A DNA stretch of 22,442 bases from contig JAQGAU010000952.1 in assembly GCA_034698045.1 (NCBI GenBank), positions 1-22,442 of the forward strand, written 5' to 3'. The position numbers were made by a program, and so were the translations under genes. Below, piece by piece: positions 7,850 to 18,111 of this stretch. Each line of letters opens with the position of its first letter. Position 1 is the first letter of the stretch. The notes beneath the pieces are model-generated. The model saw nothing but the letters and a program-made list of their open reading frames with translations. It searched no databases and was not told where the DNA came from. Origin of the DNA: Paramacrobiotus richtersi (lineage: Eukaryota > Tardigrada > Eutardigrada > Parachela > Macrobiotidae).

Positions 7850-8900
7850 GATACTGTTTCCGTGTTGTGCATTTTCAGTGTTCTGCTAATAGTTTTAATT
7901 CTACGAAATTTAACGGCTAACGGTTTAACTTATGCCACGGAATAACTGTTACAGAGGAAGCTGATTCCTCTCGGCTAGAAGTGGGAACAAGTTAAATCAA
8001 CTAAAAGATTAATAAAGAAACACGCTCCAGCAACAGCGTGAAAATTCGATCAGCGTGCGTCAGGAGCACCAACAAAATAAAGATGTACATAAAAGGCATT
8101 TTACAGAATAAACTATAGCATGAATTTTGCGCATTAAGCAGCATCACATCCACTTCCGCAAGCTGTCAGCTTTACGCGACATGCTCGACGTGGTCTCAAA
8201 ACATGCAGTCGCATCGCCATTTGCAATTGTCCGTTTCCTCCCCGCGTCAACAATTGTTGTAAAAGTTGTGCTAGATACTACTCTGAAAGATCAGTTTTAG
8301 CTGCTCATATTTCGGTCTGTTTCTCAGTTCCAAACATCTCCGTTTTATACTGAGCCGCGAAACAAAGCTCACAACGGAACGGTAATTGGAGCGGCAACGG
8401 TAATTTGGAGCGGCAAGATGCGTGCCTACAGCAAAACTACCCTCACTACACCTCCGTTCTTTGCATTCGCCATTCAGCTTACAACGATTAATTCGCGTGA
8501 TTCGCTTCTGTCGGTACACTTTCTTTCGTTTCTTGAAGTACATTGTTCCATTTGTAAGCGAAATAATTGAAATCGACGGTTATCAACCTGATAGGCAACA
8601 ATAAAAAATAATAATGTTGTCTTTCTAATATAGAGCAGATTGTTTGCACTTCTCAAAAAGTTCAGCTACCTACTACTCTACACAAGCCGATCCTTGCAAC
8701 GGTGAATGCAACCGATAGTAATAATGTACTAATACGTGAATTGCGAATGGTAATGGCCGCACTGGCTGTGTCTTGCTGGGTGTCGCGGGACGGTTTTGCG
8801 GCCGACCAGATGTCTTTTCTTGGCTCATAAGCAGCGTCAAGCGTCACTATATTTTCGGAGGAATGTTTCACTTGCACGCACTAAATTGATAAATTAGGAT
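7850..8900. other. Intergenic stretch; 3' flank of LRR1
   Basis: 7990-8110 is an inverted, roughly 78% identical copy of the LRR2 3' flank at 11338-11460 (see findings). A 19-bp direct repeat (ACGGTAATT-GGAGCGGCA, twice) occupies about 8379-8415. The remaining ORFs have no supporting features. Confidence 0.5.
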
Positions 8901-8909
8901 GCGAAATTG

Positions 8910-9022
8910 TTTCTGACAATTTGCCACGCGCGTTACGTAGAAAACGTTCAATAAAAAGATTATGGGGCTTTCAGAGTAGAAAGGGCTACCCCCTGTCTGA
9001 TAGTCAACAGAGAGTTCCGGCG
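8910..9022. mobile_element. Degenerate relic of the pogo-like MITE
   Basis: It shares GCGTTACGT, AACGTTCAAT, GATTA-GGGG, CCCCCTGT and ATAGTC in order with 14617-14734 of the complete MITE, including the C-run. Neither terminal inverted repeat is recognisable, so it is an old internal fragment. Confidence 0.55.
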
Positions 9023-9313
9023 ATTTGATCCGAAATGGCCTTGAAATTTCGGGCGAATTTTTGGAATTTATTTGGTTTTTTAACAGTGCTACAGAAAAAA
9101 GGCACTGTTGCATTGAATATGCATATGCAAAGGAACCGCGCCTTGCAAAGGACAGTGACTGTAATCTGTTTATTTTTTTCCGCACCTCTTTATTCAAAAA
9201 CAGCCACCTAAATTACAAATTAAAAGTGGTGCGCTCCAAAAAGCTACAAAAGCACACCATTTAGATATCGACAACCCATCCATGAATCGAATAATTCGAA
9301 GGTTATACACATT

Positions 9314-9465
9314 ACGGATGTTTACGTTTACGGATGTTTACGGACGTTTTGAACATTCGATTTTACGGTTTATATGAATAAACTTTTTTTTGTAAGTATA
9401 CTTGTACTACATAGCGCTTCAGTACCACGAAGAAACAAAGATTACAAAAAATTACGGATGTTTAT
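9314..9465. repeat. 14-bp direct repeats flanking an insertion-like segment
   Basis: ATTACGGATGTTTA occurs at about 9314 and 9452, bracketing some 138 bp that are absent at the matching place near LIP3 (about 18600-18625). Partial copies (TTTACGGATGTTTACGG) follow the first repeat, and the segment ends in ATTACAAAAA before the second. The second repeat overlaps the LIP1 stop codon. Confidence 0.45.
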
Positions 9466-10666
9466 TACTCCCATCATCGGTAGGCATTCCTTCTTGCATT
9501 CCCTTAATGGTACTTGCGATGCAACTTGGCGGATCCAAAAACGGGCACTGGAGCTGCTTGTCATCGTAAGTCTGCCGAGGTAAATTCTCTATCGTAATAC
9601 AGTAATTCTTCAATGCCGCATTGATAGCCTTATCAAAACTATCCATGTCAGCGGTTGACAGCAGATCCGGCCGGACTCTGGTCTGCCCCCAGATAAACGG
9701 AGCACCGCATGTCCCATCCAACTTGGGCTTGATACATCCATAAGTAATCATCAGTTTGTCGTAGTAGTGGTACAAAACCGAGTAAGGACGATCTCCTGAT
9801 AAAACAGAAAGAGAAGCTTTAGGAAGCGCGGCAAAATATTGATTATGAACGCACGAGTAACGGTGTAGTTGTCGGAGGATACCAAATCCTTCCCATCTTG
9901 ATGGCCATTAACGGCGTATGTGCCGGTCCAGAATCCGTAATTGCACGTGCCGTTGACCGCCCATGTCGCCTGCAGGTACTGGCGAGTAGCCAAGTCGTTG
10001 GTCAGCGGGTGGATGATTTGGCCAAAGTTTTTGATGGTAGTGCGCTTGTTACCCGTTAGGATTCGACGGGGACCGGTCTGCCGGTAAGCGTACCAGAGTC
10101 CTGCGCCCTAAGAATAACAAAAGAAGTATGTAAGACTTCCTGCAGATGGACTCTTCACTCGCCAATCCCAATTTGTACTTGATCGTGGTATAAAAATTAA
10201 TGAAAATGAATATTTATTGCTAGAACCAAGCTGTTCACATCAAATGTGTGCCCATCATTACTATATCACAGCGCTTTAAGATAGTTGGCGTTAATCGCGC
10301 CGTGTAAATATCATTAGTTCCCCAAAGTAGTTTACGCATTGGTATACTTTCAAATCGTAGAATATGGCTTGTTACAACAAAACACATTTACCAACAAACG
10401 CAAGCATACATTTCTATCCCCAATCATCAAAAGTTCGGTTATCGTGACGAACCTGAGACGGATCGTGGCCAGGTTGCGTGGGCATTGATGCGGGATACCG
10501 AGGAGAACATGACTGTCCAAACACCGTCGTAATCAACACTGAAAGAAATCGGCATATTTATTAACAATACCTACAGCTAAACAAACCTTTTCACGGTTAT
10601 AAAAAGCTACACTGATACCTTACCGAAGGCGCAGAGGACGCGCATCACGAGCCGCATGTCGGCCAT
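9452..10666 (-). CDS. LIP1: secreted lipocalin-like protein (intact, 4 exons)
   Basis: Exons on the minus strand are 10666-10624, 10538-10453, 10107-9855 and 9795-9452 (43+86+253+344 nt, 241 aa), all with GT-AG introns. The intron 3 donor (GTGCGT) and acceptor recur in both relics. A signal peptide spans exons 1 and 2 (MRLVMRVLCAF / VLITTVFGQ); Met1 at 10666 or Met4 at 10657 may be used. The lipocalin signatures are GAGLWYAYRQTG (GxW motif, near residue 46), SVLYHYYDKLMITYGC (the TDY-type strand, residues 133-148) and QTRVRP (conserved Arg, residue 167). Cys residues are suitably placed for disulfides, and NGT and NYT are sequons. Lipocalins bind small hydrophobic ligands outside cells; the ligand here is unknown. 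Assignment is by motif only. Confidence 0.7.
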
Positions 10667-10754
10667 TTGCAGATGCGAGTTAGAGAAATTTTCTAACTGG
10701 CAAAAGCCGTAACAGTAAATAGAGCCAGCGCTTTGAAACTACTAAGGTACTAAA

Positions 10755-10761
10755 TTTTATA
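10755..10761 (-). promoter_or_regulatory. TATA box of LIP1
   Basis: TATAAAA on the minus strand lies about 90 bp upstream of the LIP1 ATG, leaving room for a start site near 10730 and a 60-nt 5' UTR. Farther upstream, 10780-11050 is conserved beside LIP3 (19385-19740), but the TATA-to-exon-2 part is deleted there. Confidence 0.5.
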
Positions 10762-11050
10762 CAAGTTTATTATATATGCCGTAGTCTCAAACCTCTCGGA
10801 ACTCCACGTCACAATAAACTGGATATGCTGACTAAACTGAGCCTAACATACGGTTACAGAGAATCGCCAGTTCGTAAATGCAAATGTACAGCAGTTATAG
10901 TTGTTACCGTAGGCGTCTCTTGAACTGCTTAAGTGATACATACTGCATTGCGCGAAATTAAAGCCATTTTTATGACAGGTCATATGGAGAAAAGATGATT
11001 TATCGGCGATTCCTGTAGAGAAGGTATGGAATGAGAATTAACCTGCTGGA

Positions 11051-11819
11051 AAACAGCTCGACGTCCATGATATTAAAGGCACAAAGGAAATATTATTTCA
11101 ACCGAGAGACAGACCGAAAATTGGTCCGAAATATAAACAGCGAGTGCAGCTCTTTTAGCAAGCGATCAAGTATAAACTTGCCCAACAGGTGGTCCCCAAC
11201 AGGAAGGAAACGGGCAATTACAAATGCTGATGAGGCTGCATGTTTTCAAACAAGATCGGGCAGGAGGTGAACGGCTCATAGAAAGCTTGTGTATTATGTG
11301 TAAGGGGTGCTGTCTGATCCACAGCATCCGTATGAAAGCTTATTCTGTAAAATGTCTTTTATGAACATGTTTATTTTATCGGTACTCATGATGCACGCTA
11401 GCCTATTTTTCACCCTGTACAGTAACTGGAGCGTGTTTCTTGATTAATTTCTAAGTTTATTTGGCTTTTTTAAAGGAGACTAGTCCCCGAAGTTTGGCAC
11501 CTCTTTTTTTATAGATTATGATCGTCCTCATGAATTACTTACGAATTATTGGTCTGGTTATAATGAGATATGTCTTACGGTTATTATGCAGTATCAGATG
11601 TCTTATTGATTGCATCACAAGTGGCGTTCTATGTGTTTACGACTAATGTCGTCCTTTCTGATTTTTATTGTTGAGGGAGGTACTAAGCCACAGGAGTCAA
11701 CATCTATTGTGACAGTTACTCTGTAACATATGATTAAGACTGCTATGTGAGTACTGAAAATGTTTAAAATTGAAATGGTCTTCTATATCGCGTGGGAGCC
11801 ATCCGTCAAAAATTGCCGT
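11051..11819. other. Interval between the LIP1 promoter side and the LRR2 3' end
   Basis: The left part has no recognisable gene. 11338-11460 is the inverted counterpart of the LRR1 3' flank and holds a 31-aa signal-peptide-like ORF at 11352-11447. 11620-11720 resembles 15740-15830 beside LRR3, so it is part of the duplicated cassette. Confidence 0.5.
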
Positions 11820-13072
11820 TCACGCATTTCCAGACTTGGAACCTGCGAAACAAAAAACGCGCAAATGCAGAGTCACAGGATAGCACAGCACATAACAAGC
11901 TACGCGCACAGGACATACAGTTTGCCTAAATATCCATATCAATATCCAGAGCGGCATAATTGATCGCTCCGTTGTCCGGTACTCCGCAGGAGAAGCCAAT
12001 CTTGTTCGTCTCTCCAGAAAACGTTTTCATCCACCGAGCGAGATTCTTTATTTCGCAGCACGAACAATCTGTTTTGTTACACAGATTGTTTCCCTCGAAG
12101 CGGTAGTCGATGTACAGGTGCGGCCGGACCGGAGCTACGCTTTGCCGGATTTCTTTTGGGATGTCTATTAGTTCGTTACTGGTAAGGTACAACTCCACCA
12201 TGGCGGCCAGAGTAAACTCATGGCCGCTTCGGAACAGCAATTTGAGACCCGGCTTTTGATAGTCCAGTCGCAGTCGTCTCTGAGAAACAAATGAAAGATC
12301 AATAGAGAAACTGCAACAGCGAAGTCTCAGTACTTTCTGGGAACTCAATACTACACGATAGCCTTTGAGCCGGACTGTCGGAAACGTTTTTATCACGTCT
12401 ACAGTGGCAAAATTAAGCGTACCAATCTCCCTTTAACCGGTTCTAGGATCGACCAGTCAAACTGTTCCAGTGCGTTATCATCTAGATCAATGTAGCCGGG
12501 ACCGCTGCTGTCCATGAAGCTATCCGATACACTCGCTCCAGCCGTAACACTAAGATCAGGTGGGTTCAGCGCTTCGAATGTGTCCAGTGCGATTGAATGT
12601 ATCCCACAGTGAGCTAAGCGGACATAAATCAGCTCCGAAAATCCACGAAAAAGCTCTTTATCCAGATAGTGCAGCTTACTGTGGTCGATTGTTAATTGTG
12701 TATGTAATATGTTTGTTGTTAGACAAGAATCTGTCCACCGGCGGGCGCTGCTTCTGATCTTCGGCTCGCAGACCCATGAGAACCACAGCCCTTAAAGGCT
12801 AGAACAAAGGGTATTGGTTGGCAGTTATTGCGCAACAAGTTGCAAGGAAGATTCGCACGGGACCCGGGACAGTCGAGGCGCAGAGCGTCGACGGTCTGTG
12901 GCAGTGCGCTGACGTTAAAGTTGTCCGGGATGGTCAGGTTGACTTTGACGCACTCCACGTGGAGTGTATAATCCGCCCCCACGCAGGACGGGTGCGGGAG
13001 AGGAGCACATTCGCAGTGTTCAAAACCGGGTGAGGAAAGGATAAGTACTGCGCCGAATAGCAGCAGCCGCAT
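11820..13072 (-). pseudogene. LRR2: LRR-family copy with two frameshifts and a late stop
   Basis: Exon positions match LRR3: 13072-12423, 12279-11919 and 11842-11820, with the same introns. Exon 1 is 650 nt instead of 648 because of two single-base insertions relative to LRR1 and LRR3, one near 12780-12800 and one near 12680-12712. They send the frame into stops. A third defect is TAG at 11928-11926 in place of the Tyr codon in DMDIY, which would remove the last nine or so residues. Outside these sites the signal peptide (MRLLLFGAVLILSS), NLTIPDNFNVS, LRR segments and C-cap are intact, so decay is recent. Splice rescue was considered: AG|TAAG near the second insertion looks donor-like, but no partner restores both breaks. 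Confidence 0.75.
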
Positions 13073-13213
13073 TTTTATACTAGTACTGTATTGTTCGGAA
13101 AGTAGAAGGAGAAAGAACTGGCAGGCAGAAGTTGTTGCCTTGTGCATACATAACGGTTTGTGGGTTATGCCGATGAGCCGCGACTCATCAACCTACCGAG
13201 CGAGAATTTACCG

Positions 13214-13253
13214 AAATCAGATCAACCTTCTTTCATGGGACACTATCTGATTT
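13214..13253 (-). promoter_or_regulatory. Conserved promoter inverted repeat of LRR2
   Basis: Same 9-22-9 element as upstream of LRR1 and LRR3, 142 bp 5' of the LRR2 ATG. Spacer on the coding strand: AGTGTCCCATGAAAGAAGG and three more bases; left arm extends to AGATAG. Confidence 0.7.
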
Positions 13254-14250
13254 GGCGAAAAGAGTTCAAAATGAATTTGTGTACAGTGCATTTTGTGATA
13301 GATCAGTAATTACTACTAATTAGACATACTTTGCAAAACGTTAATATCTATGGAACGCCACTTTTGGAGGTTAAAATGGAAGGATGTACTAGCAGATTAG
13401 CGAGTCAGCGACATCCATGAGACTGTGCGTAATGAGTGCTTATGAGTTGACAATTGCCCGCTAGGATTAATTTATGCCGTACGATAATTGCATCAGTTAT
13501 TGTAGGATATGTAGAGAAAAAACAAAGCCAGAAAAGATCGTACTGGTAACGATGACACTCTCCATTTGAAACAGGCGTTTCTGAGCTGATTTGAACAGTG
13601 GCGGTTGTTGGCGTGGTACTTCTGCTAGCCTGCTGAACAAGCGTTTGGGAATGGTACATAAACAGATAACCTGTTCTAGCAACATGCTATCTGCTCTAGC
13701 AAGACCGTAGAGAATTGGGAAATGTCTGGTACTCGTAGAGCAGACTGTCTGCATGCGGCGCCACGACTCGATGTACAAGATCTTCGCATTGATTCTTGGC
13801 GCCGGGACAGTACTGGCTTAAACCTGTAAATTTCATTCTGACAGTGTACCGCCAAATTCATAGTATATTGCGGGGACATAGTCTTAATTTGTTGAAAGAA
13901 TTACACAGGATGAAAGGTTGCTGTAGATGTTCGATTGATGGGGTCACGATATCGGTACGGCTTATGCTAACTTCATTACTTCGAAGTGTTGGCAGTGCTG
14001 TAGAGAAATATTATAAGATCAAAGCTCAACAATGTGAAATTTATCCAGTTCTTACTGGTGAACTGTCATGCACAAAGTACGAGTATGTAATACTACTAGT
14101 ATGTACATAGCGGTTGATGAAACGGCCGTGAACGACTGCTATCGACATAATTATACTACCAGTTCTTTTTTCGCGCGCATTCGTATTCGCAACAGCCAAC
14201 AACTTGCAAATAAAAAGACCAGCGCTGTAGAATGCATCAAAAGTACACTA
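13254..14250. other. Cassette spacer (unit 2)
   Basis: This is a diverged duplicate of about 17400-18560. It holds a degenerate palindrome at 13758-13802 and the family C peptide segment (SVGSAVEKYYKIKAQ) at about 13985-14035 on the plus strand. ORFs across it are not conserved between the two copies, so I call no gene. Confidence 0.55.
13758..13802. repeat. Degenerate palindrome, paralogue of 18112-18157
   Basis: The arms GCGCCACGACTCGATG and, inverted, GCGCCAAGAATCAATG still pair with mismatches around AAGATCTT. The position matches the perfect palindrome in unit 3. Confidence 0.7.
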
Positions 14251-14803
14251 CAGTAAAACCTGTGTACTTTGAACACGCGCCGTTAACCCAAAATTGTTCA
14301 AAGTAGACATTTGTTCAAAGCATGGAGGGTCCCCCCTAAGGGGGAACAGGTGCCCTTCCCCCCTACGGTTTGATTATACAGGCAGCGTTCTCGGTATTTA
14401 TGTATGTACAATGTACTGTGCTATGCGTACGTATTTTCGTTTTTAACTGACCAGATCCAGGATCTGTTACATATTTAACTCGACATAATTGCGGTTACCA
14501 GAAGGAAGAGAACGCTTAGAAGCCATATTTAAACGGGCTGAATAACAAGAAAAACGATAAACAGAAAAAAATACACGTTCTTTTCGGGAAAAATACTCCG
14601 CATTCTGAAGGCGTTCAATTCGGACAGTGGTAATTTACCACGGGCGTTACGTGGAAAGCGTTCAATGTACAGATTACGGGGTGTTCAAACCACAGAGGGC
14701 CCCCCCTGTATTATAGTCTATGGAGCGCGCCGGTACAGTCGGTCGCGTTCAGAGTACCCAGTGGTTCAATGCGCGGAGGTGTTCAAAGTTACAGGTTTTA
14801 CTG
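14251..14803. mobile_element. Pogo/Tc1-mariner-like MITE (553 bp) with TA target duplication
   Basis: The left end is TA|CAGTAAAACCTGTGTACTTT... and the right end is the inverse, ...AGGTTTTACTG|TA. The inverted terminal repeats run about 25 bp with one small indel and include TTTGAACAC. The TA duplication and CAGT ends fit the pogo-like Tc1/mariner group. No transposase frame is present, so it is non-autonomous. The paralogous empty site is seen at LIP3 (about 18553-18570) and at LIP1 (about 9247-9262), where AAGTACACCATT-type sequence continues without interruption. Confidence 0.85.
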
Positions 14804-14871
14804 TATTAACATATCGAGAAACAAGCGATGAATCATAATAATTCCCTAAGCCGCTCAAACGCGAAGCTTAT

Positions 14872-15331
14872 TCCGGATCCTCATTACTTCTGCCATCGGT
14901 ATGCATTCCATCTTGCATTCACTTGATGATGCTGGCGATGCAAGTTGGTGGACCAAGAAACGGTGGATCACGAAACAAGAACTGCTCGTCATCGTAAATC
15001 TGCCGGGGCAGGCTTTCAGCCATAAAGCAGTTTTTCTTCAGTGCCGCATTGACAATGTTGTCGAAGATATCCACGTTAACCGGCGGTACAGTAGGTTCTC
15101 AGGCCGGATTCTGGTCTGCGACCGGATAAACGGACCACCGTATGTGCCATCTAAGTTGGACTTGATACATCTATTTATAGACAACTATCAGTTTCGGGTA
15201 GTCATGATACAGAACTGAATAGACACGATCTTCTACATAAAAGAGAAGCAACCGTTAGTAAACAAGTCCATGTTAAATATGGGCAAAGGGAATGAACGCA
15301 CTAACAACAAAGTTGTGGTCTCAACACACCA
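14872..15331 (-). pseudogene. LIP2: lipocalin relic (exon 4 and the end of exon 3)
   Basis: The exon 4 relic begins at 15232 after the conserved acceptor (TTTATGTAG) and starts DRVYSVLYHDYPKL, matching LIP1. It then loses frame in the YGCIKPK region and carries several stops. Recognisable pieces continue to the end (NAALKKNC, LPRQIYDDEQ, PTCIAS). The last codons of exon 3 and the GTGCGT donor lie at 15302-15331. Exon 1, exon 2 and most of exon 3 are missing; at 15331 homology gives way to unrelated DNA with GC-rich hairpins. Confidence 0.8.
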
Positions 15332-15427
15332 AATCCTTCTAACAACGCCGTGGTACCTTTATTTTCCCGAAGAACTGTAAATTCTTCTGAACTAAAACTG
15401 ACCAGGCTGAACGTTGCGAGTCGCAAG

Positions 15428-15460
15428 CACCGGCGGCGGAGCGAAGCGACGCCGCCAGTG
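15428..15460. repeat. GC-rich hairpin 1
   Basis: CACCGGCGGCG and CGCCGCCAGTG pair at 10 of 11 positions around an 11-nt loop (GAGCGAAGCGA). Confidence 0.7.
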
Positions 15461-15643
15461 CGTAGCAGACGAGCTGTTACCAAGGTCCAACAGCAGCGCA
15501 TTGCGTTTCGGCGCCTATCGTTTTACTACTGTAATTAGCAGTTAGCATTGATGTGCAACTGCCACGAAGGTGCCTCTGTAATCATGCTGTTTACCTGTGT
15601 TCAGGAGAACTGTTAAATTTGTTCAGCACAACGGCAACGGAGC

Positions 15644-15660
15644 GCGGCGCGTAGCGCCGC
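15644..15660. repeat. GC-rich hairpin 2
   Basis: GCGGCGC-GTA-GCGCCGC is a perfect 7-bp stem with a 3-nt loop. Both hairpins follow a CGGAGCG motif. Confidence 0.7.
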
Positions 15661-15916
15661 AACCGACGCTTGTTATGCATTATTACCCGATGCTTTTTTA
15701 ACATGGTTCTACTGCAAGTTGTGTTGTATGTAAGGTAATGTTTACGAATTCTGTATCAATGACTGTCATTTCGCCGGTTTTCATTTATGAGGTAATTACG
15801 GATCCAAGAAGACAGCTCCGTCGCACGTAGTTAAAACTGTTAGCGAAGTACTGAAAATGATTAGCATTAAAATGATCTTCTTTATCGCATGGAAGCCATC
15901 CGTCGAAAAGTGCCGC

Positions 15917-17168
15917 TCAGTCATTTCCATAATTTGAACCTGCGAAACAAGAAAATTTGCAAATACAAAGAATCACAGGGCAACGCAGCCCATTACACGC
16001 TACAAGCACAGGACATACAGTTTGTGTAGATATCCATATCAATATCTCGAGGGACATAAGCAATCGCTCCCTTGTCTGGCACCCCGCAGGAGAAGCCAAT
16101 GCTCCCATTCTCTTCTGGAAACGTTTTCATCCACCGAATGAGATACTCCATTTTGCAGCACGAACAATCTGTTTTGTTGCACAAATTGTTTCCCTCGAAG
16201 CTGTAGTAGATATACCCGTGCTTTCGGTCTGGAGCTAAGCTTTGGCAGATTTCTTTCGGAATATCGGTTAGGGCGTTGTGGTAAAAAATCACATGAACCA
16301 AGGCATTCAGTGTAAATTCATGGCCGCTGCGGAACAGCAATCTGAGACCAGGGTTCTGATAGCTCAGTCGCAGTTTTTTCTGAAAAATAAATGAAATATC
16401 AATTGGACAAACACCCTGTATGGAATCTCAGTAATTCTGTATTCACGAAAGTTTTTGAGCCGAATTCTAACGACGTCGGAAACCTTATTATCATCTCTAC
16501 AGTGGCAAACCTCAGCGTACCAAACTCCCTTTAACTGGTTCCAAAACAGACCAGTCAAACTGCTCGAGTGCGTTATCATCTAAGTCGATGTGGTTCAGCC
16601 CACCACCGATCCCAAAGGGGTACGAATAAGTCGGTCTGGCTGTAACACTAGGACCAGGCGGGGTTAGCGCTTGGAATGTGTCCACGGCGATAGAATGAAT
16701 CTCACTGTGAGCGAAACGGACATAATCCAGTACCGCAAATCCACGAAGAAGCTCCTTATCGAGATAGTGCAGTTTACAGTGGTCGATTGTTAACATTATA
16801 ATCTGATGTTTATTGTTGGCTAGGAACCTGTCCACCGGCGGGCGCTGCGTCTCGTCTTCAGCCCGCAGACCCCGCAGAGTCACAGTGGTCAGGCCTTGAA
16901 TAAGGGGAATTGGCTGACAGTCATTGAGTAACATGTTGCAGTGAAGATTCGCACGGGAGCCGGGACAGTCGACGCTGAGACCATCAAAGGCAGGTGGCAG
17001 TGAGCTGACGTTAAAGTTGTCCGGGATGGTCAGGTTGGCTGTGCGGCAGTTCATTTAGTGTGCACGGGCCGTCCACTCGCAGGTGGGGTGCGGGAGGGAA
17101 GCACATTCGCAGTGTTCACAACAGAGTGAGGAAAGGATAAGTATTGCAGCGAATAGCAGCAGCCGCAT
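15917..17168 (-). pseudogene. LRR3: LRR-family copy with a stop at codon 38
   Basis: Exons are 17168-16521, 16379-16019 and 15939-15917 (648+361+23 nt, 343 codons plus stop), every length in frame and every splice site conserved. The only clear defect is TAA at 17057-17055 (codon 38), between the signal peptide (MRLLLFAAILILSS) and the NLTIPDNFNVS motif. Methionine 39 follows at once and opens a long frame, but a protein starting there would lack a signal peptide. The rest is well kept: NNKHQIIMLTIDHCKLHYLD, LDDNALEQFDWSVLEPV, C-cap NNLCNKTDCSCC, and terminal exon SNYGND. With a single nonsense codon, a polymorphism, sequencing error or readthrough cannot be excluded. Confidence 0.75.
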
Positions 17169-17317
17169 TTTTACGCATGTACTGTATTGTTCGGAACGTA
17201 CAATTTATGGAACAACTGGCATGCAGGAAATGTTGACAACTTACCGCACGCATATATAACTGTTTGTGAAATGCCGGTAGGCCACGACTAAACAACATAC
17301 CGAGCGAGAATTTTCCG

Positions 17318-17357
17318 AAATCAGATTAATTTGCTTTCATGGGACACTATCTGATTT
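17318..17357 (-). promoter_or_regulatory. Conserved promoter inverted repeat of LRR3
   Basis: Same 9-22-9 element, 150 bp 5' of the LRR3 ATG, with CCCATGAAAG in the spacer and AGATAG at the left arm. The block AAATTCTCGCTCGGTATG follows, as at LRR1. Confidence 0.7.
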
Positions 17358-17399
17358 AGACACTTGTTGTTAGCGGGAAAGAGTTCAAAATGAATTTTG

Positions 17400-18111
17400 C
17401 GTACAGTGCATTTCGTAATAGATGAGACATACTTTACGAAATCTGGGTGTCTACGGACCTATGGTACGACACTTTTGGCCGGTAAAGTAAATTGGCTGGA
17501 TAAGCCTGCAACTTGGCGACATCGAGGAGCCTATGCGTAATGGGTGCTTATGACTCTGCAATTGTCCGTTAATGCAATGAAGCATTAATTTAAGCAGTCC
17601 TGAATTATACCAGTTATTACAGGAAAACAGAATAACCAGAAAGGAGCAGACTCATAGCCACAGCGATCATACTGTTCATTTAAGGCCACTGCTAGCAGAC
17701 GACAATAAGCCTGGAACAGATGGTTTTTTTTGCGCTATCGCGCTATCTGTAACTTTAAAAATAGCTCTGCATAATGGCCGCATGCGCAAGGCATTCAGCT
17801 GCACAATGATGTGCCGCGATTCTCTCTGGCCCCATTGTCCACTGAGCTATTCATCAGACAATGGAAAAACTTTGGAAGCTAATCCTGAATGAGAAAGCTC
17901 TGGCCTTAAACTACGCATTTCGTTAGCTTTTCTGAATAGCGGCGGTTGTCGGCGCATAGCGACTGCTAAATACGCATGCTGTAATGCTACAGAAACAGGC
18001 GAATTGTTCTAGCAAGATGATATTATCTGCTCTGGCTGGACCGTATGGAAATGTCTGCTATCAGCTGGTGCTGTAGGAATTGTCTGCTGTAGGCTAGACT
18101 GTCTGCTTCCG
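17400..18111. other. Cassette spacer (unit 3), first part
   Basis: A diverged duplicate of 13300-13757. Shared blocks include GACATACTTT, GCGTAATG-GTGCTTATGA and GCGGTTGT-GGCG. No open frame is conserved between the copies. Confidence 0.55.

Larger units (their letters stand above)
15332..15916. other. Interval with GC-rich hairpins, then LRR3 3' flank
   Basis: Up to about 15690 the sequence is not shared with the matching interval of unit 1. It contains two GC-rich inverted repeats (15428-15460 and 15644-15660). From about 15740 it resembles the LRR2 3' flank. Short ORFs on both strands around 15301-15538 are Arg-rich by-products of the GC-rich hairpin. Confidence 0.5.

Noticed and set aside
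8749..8829. Short signal-peptide-like ORF (MVMAALAVSCW...)
   Set aside because: Twenty-six codons with no conserved partner copy, splice support or promoter; probably chance.
13796..14110. 104-codon ORF on the plus strand
   Set aside because: The homologous stretch at 18150-18360 is broken in several places. Only the short family C segment is similar at protein level, so the full ORF is not a conserved gene.
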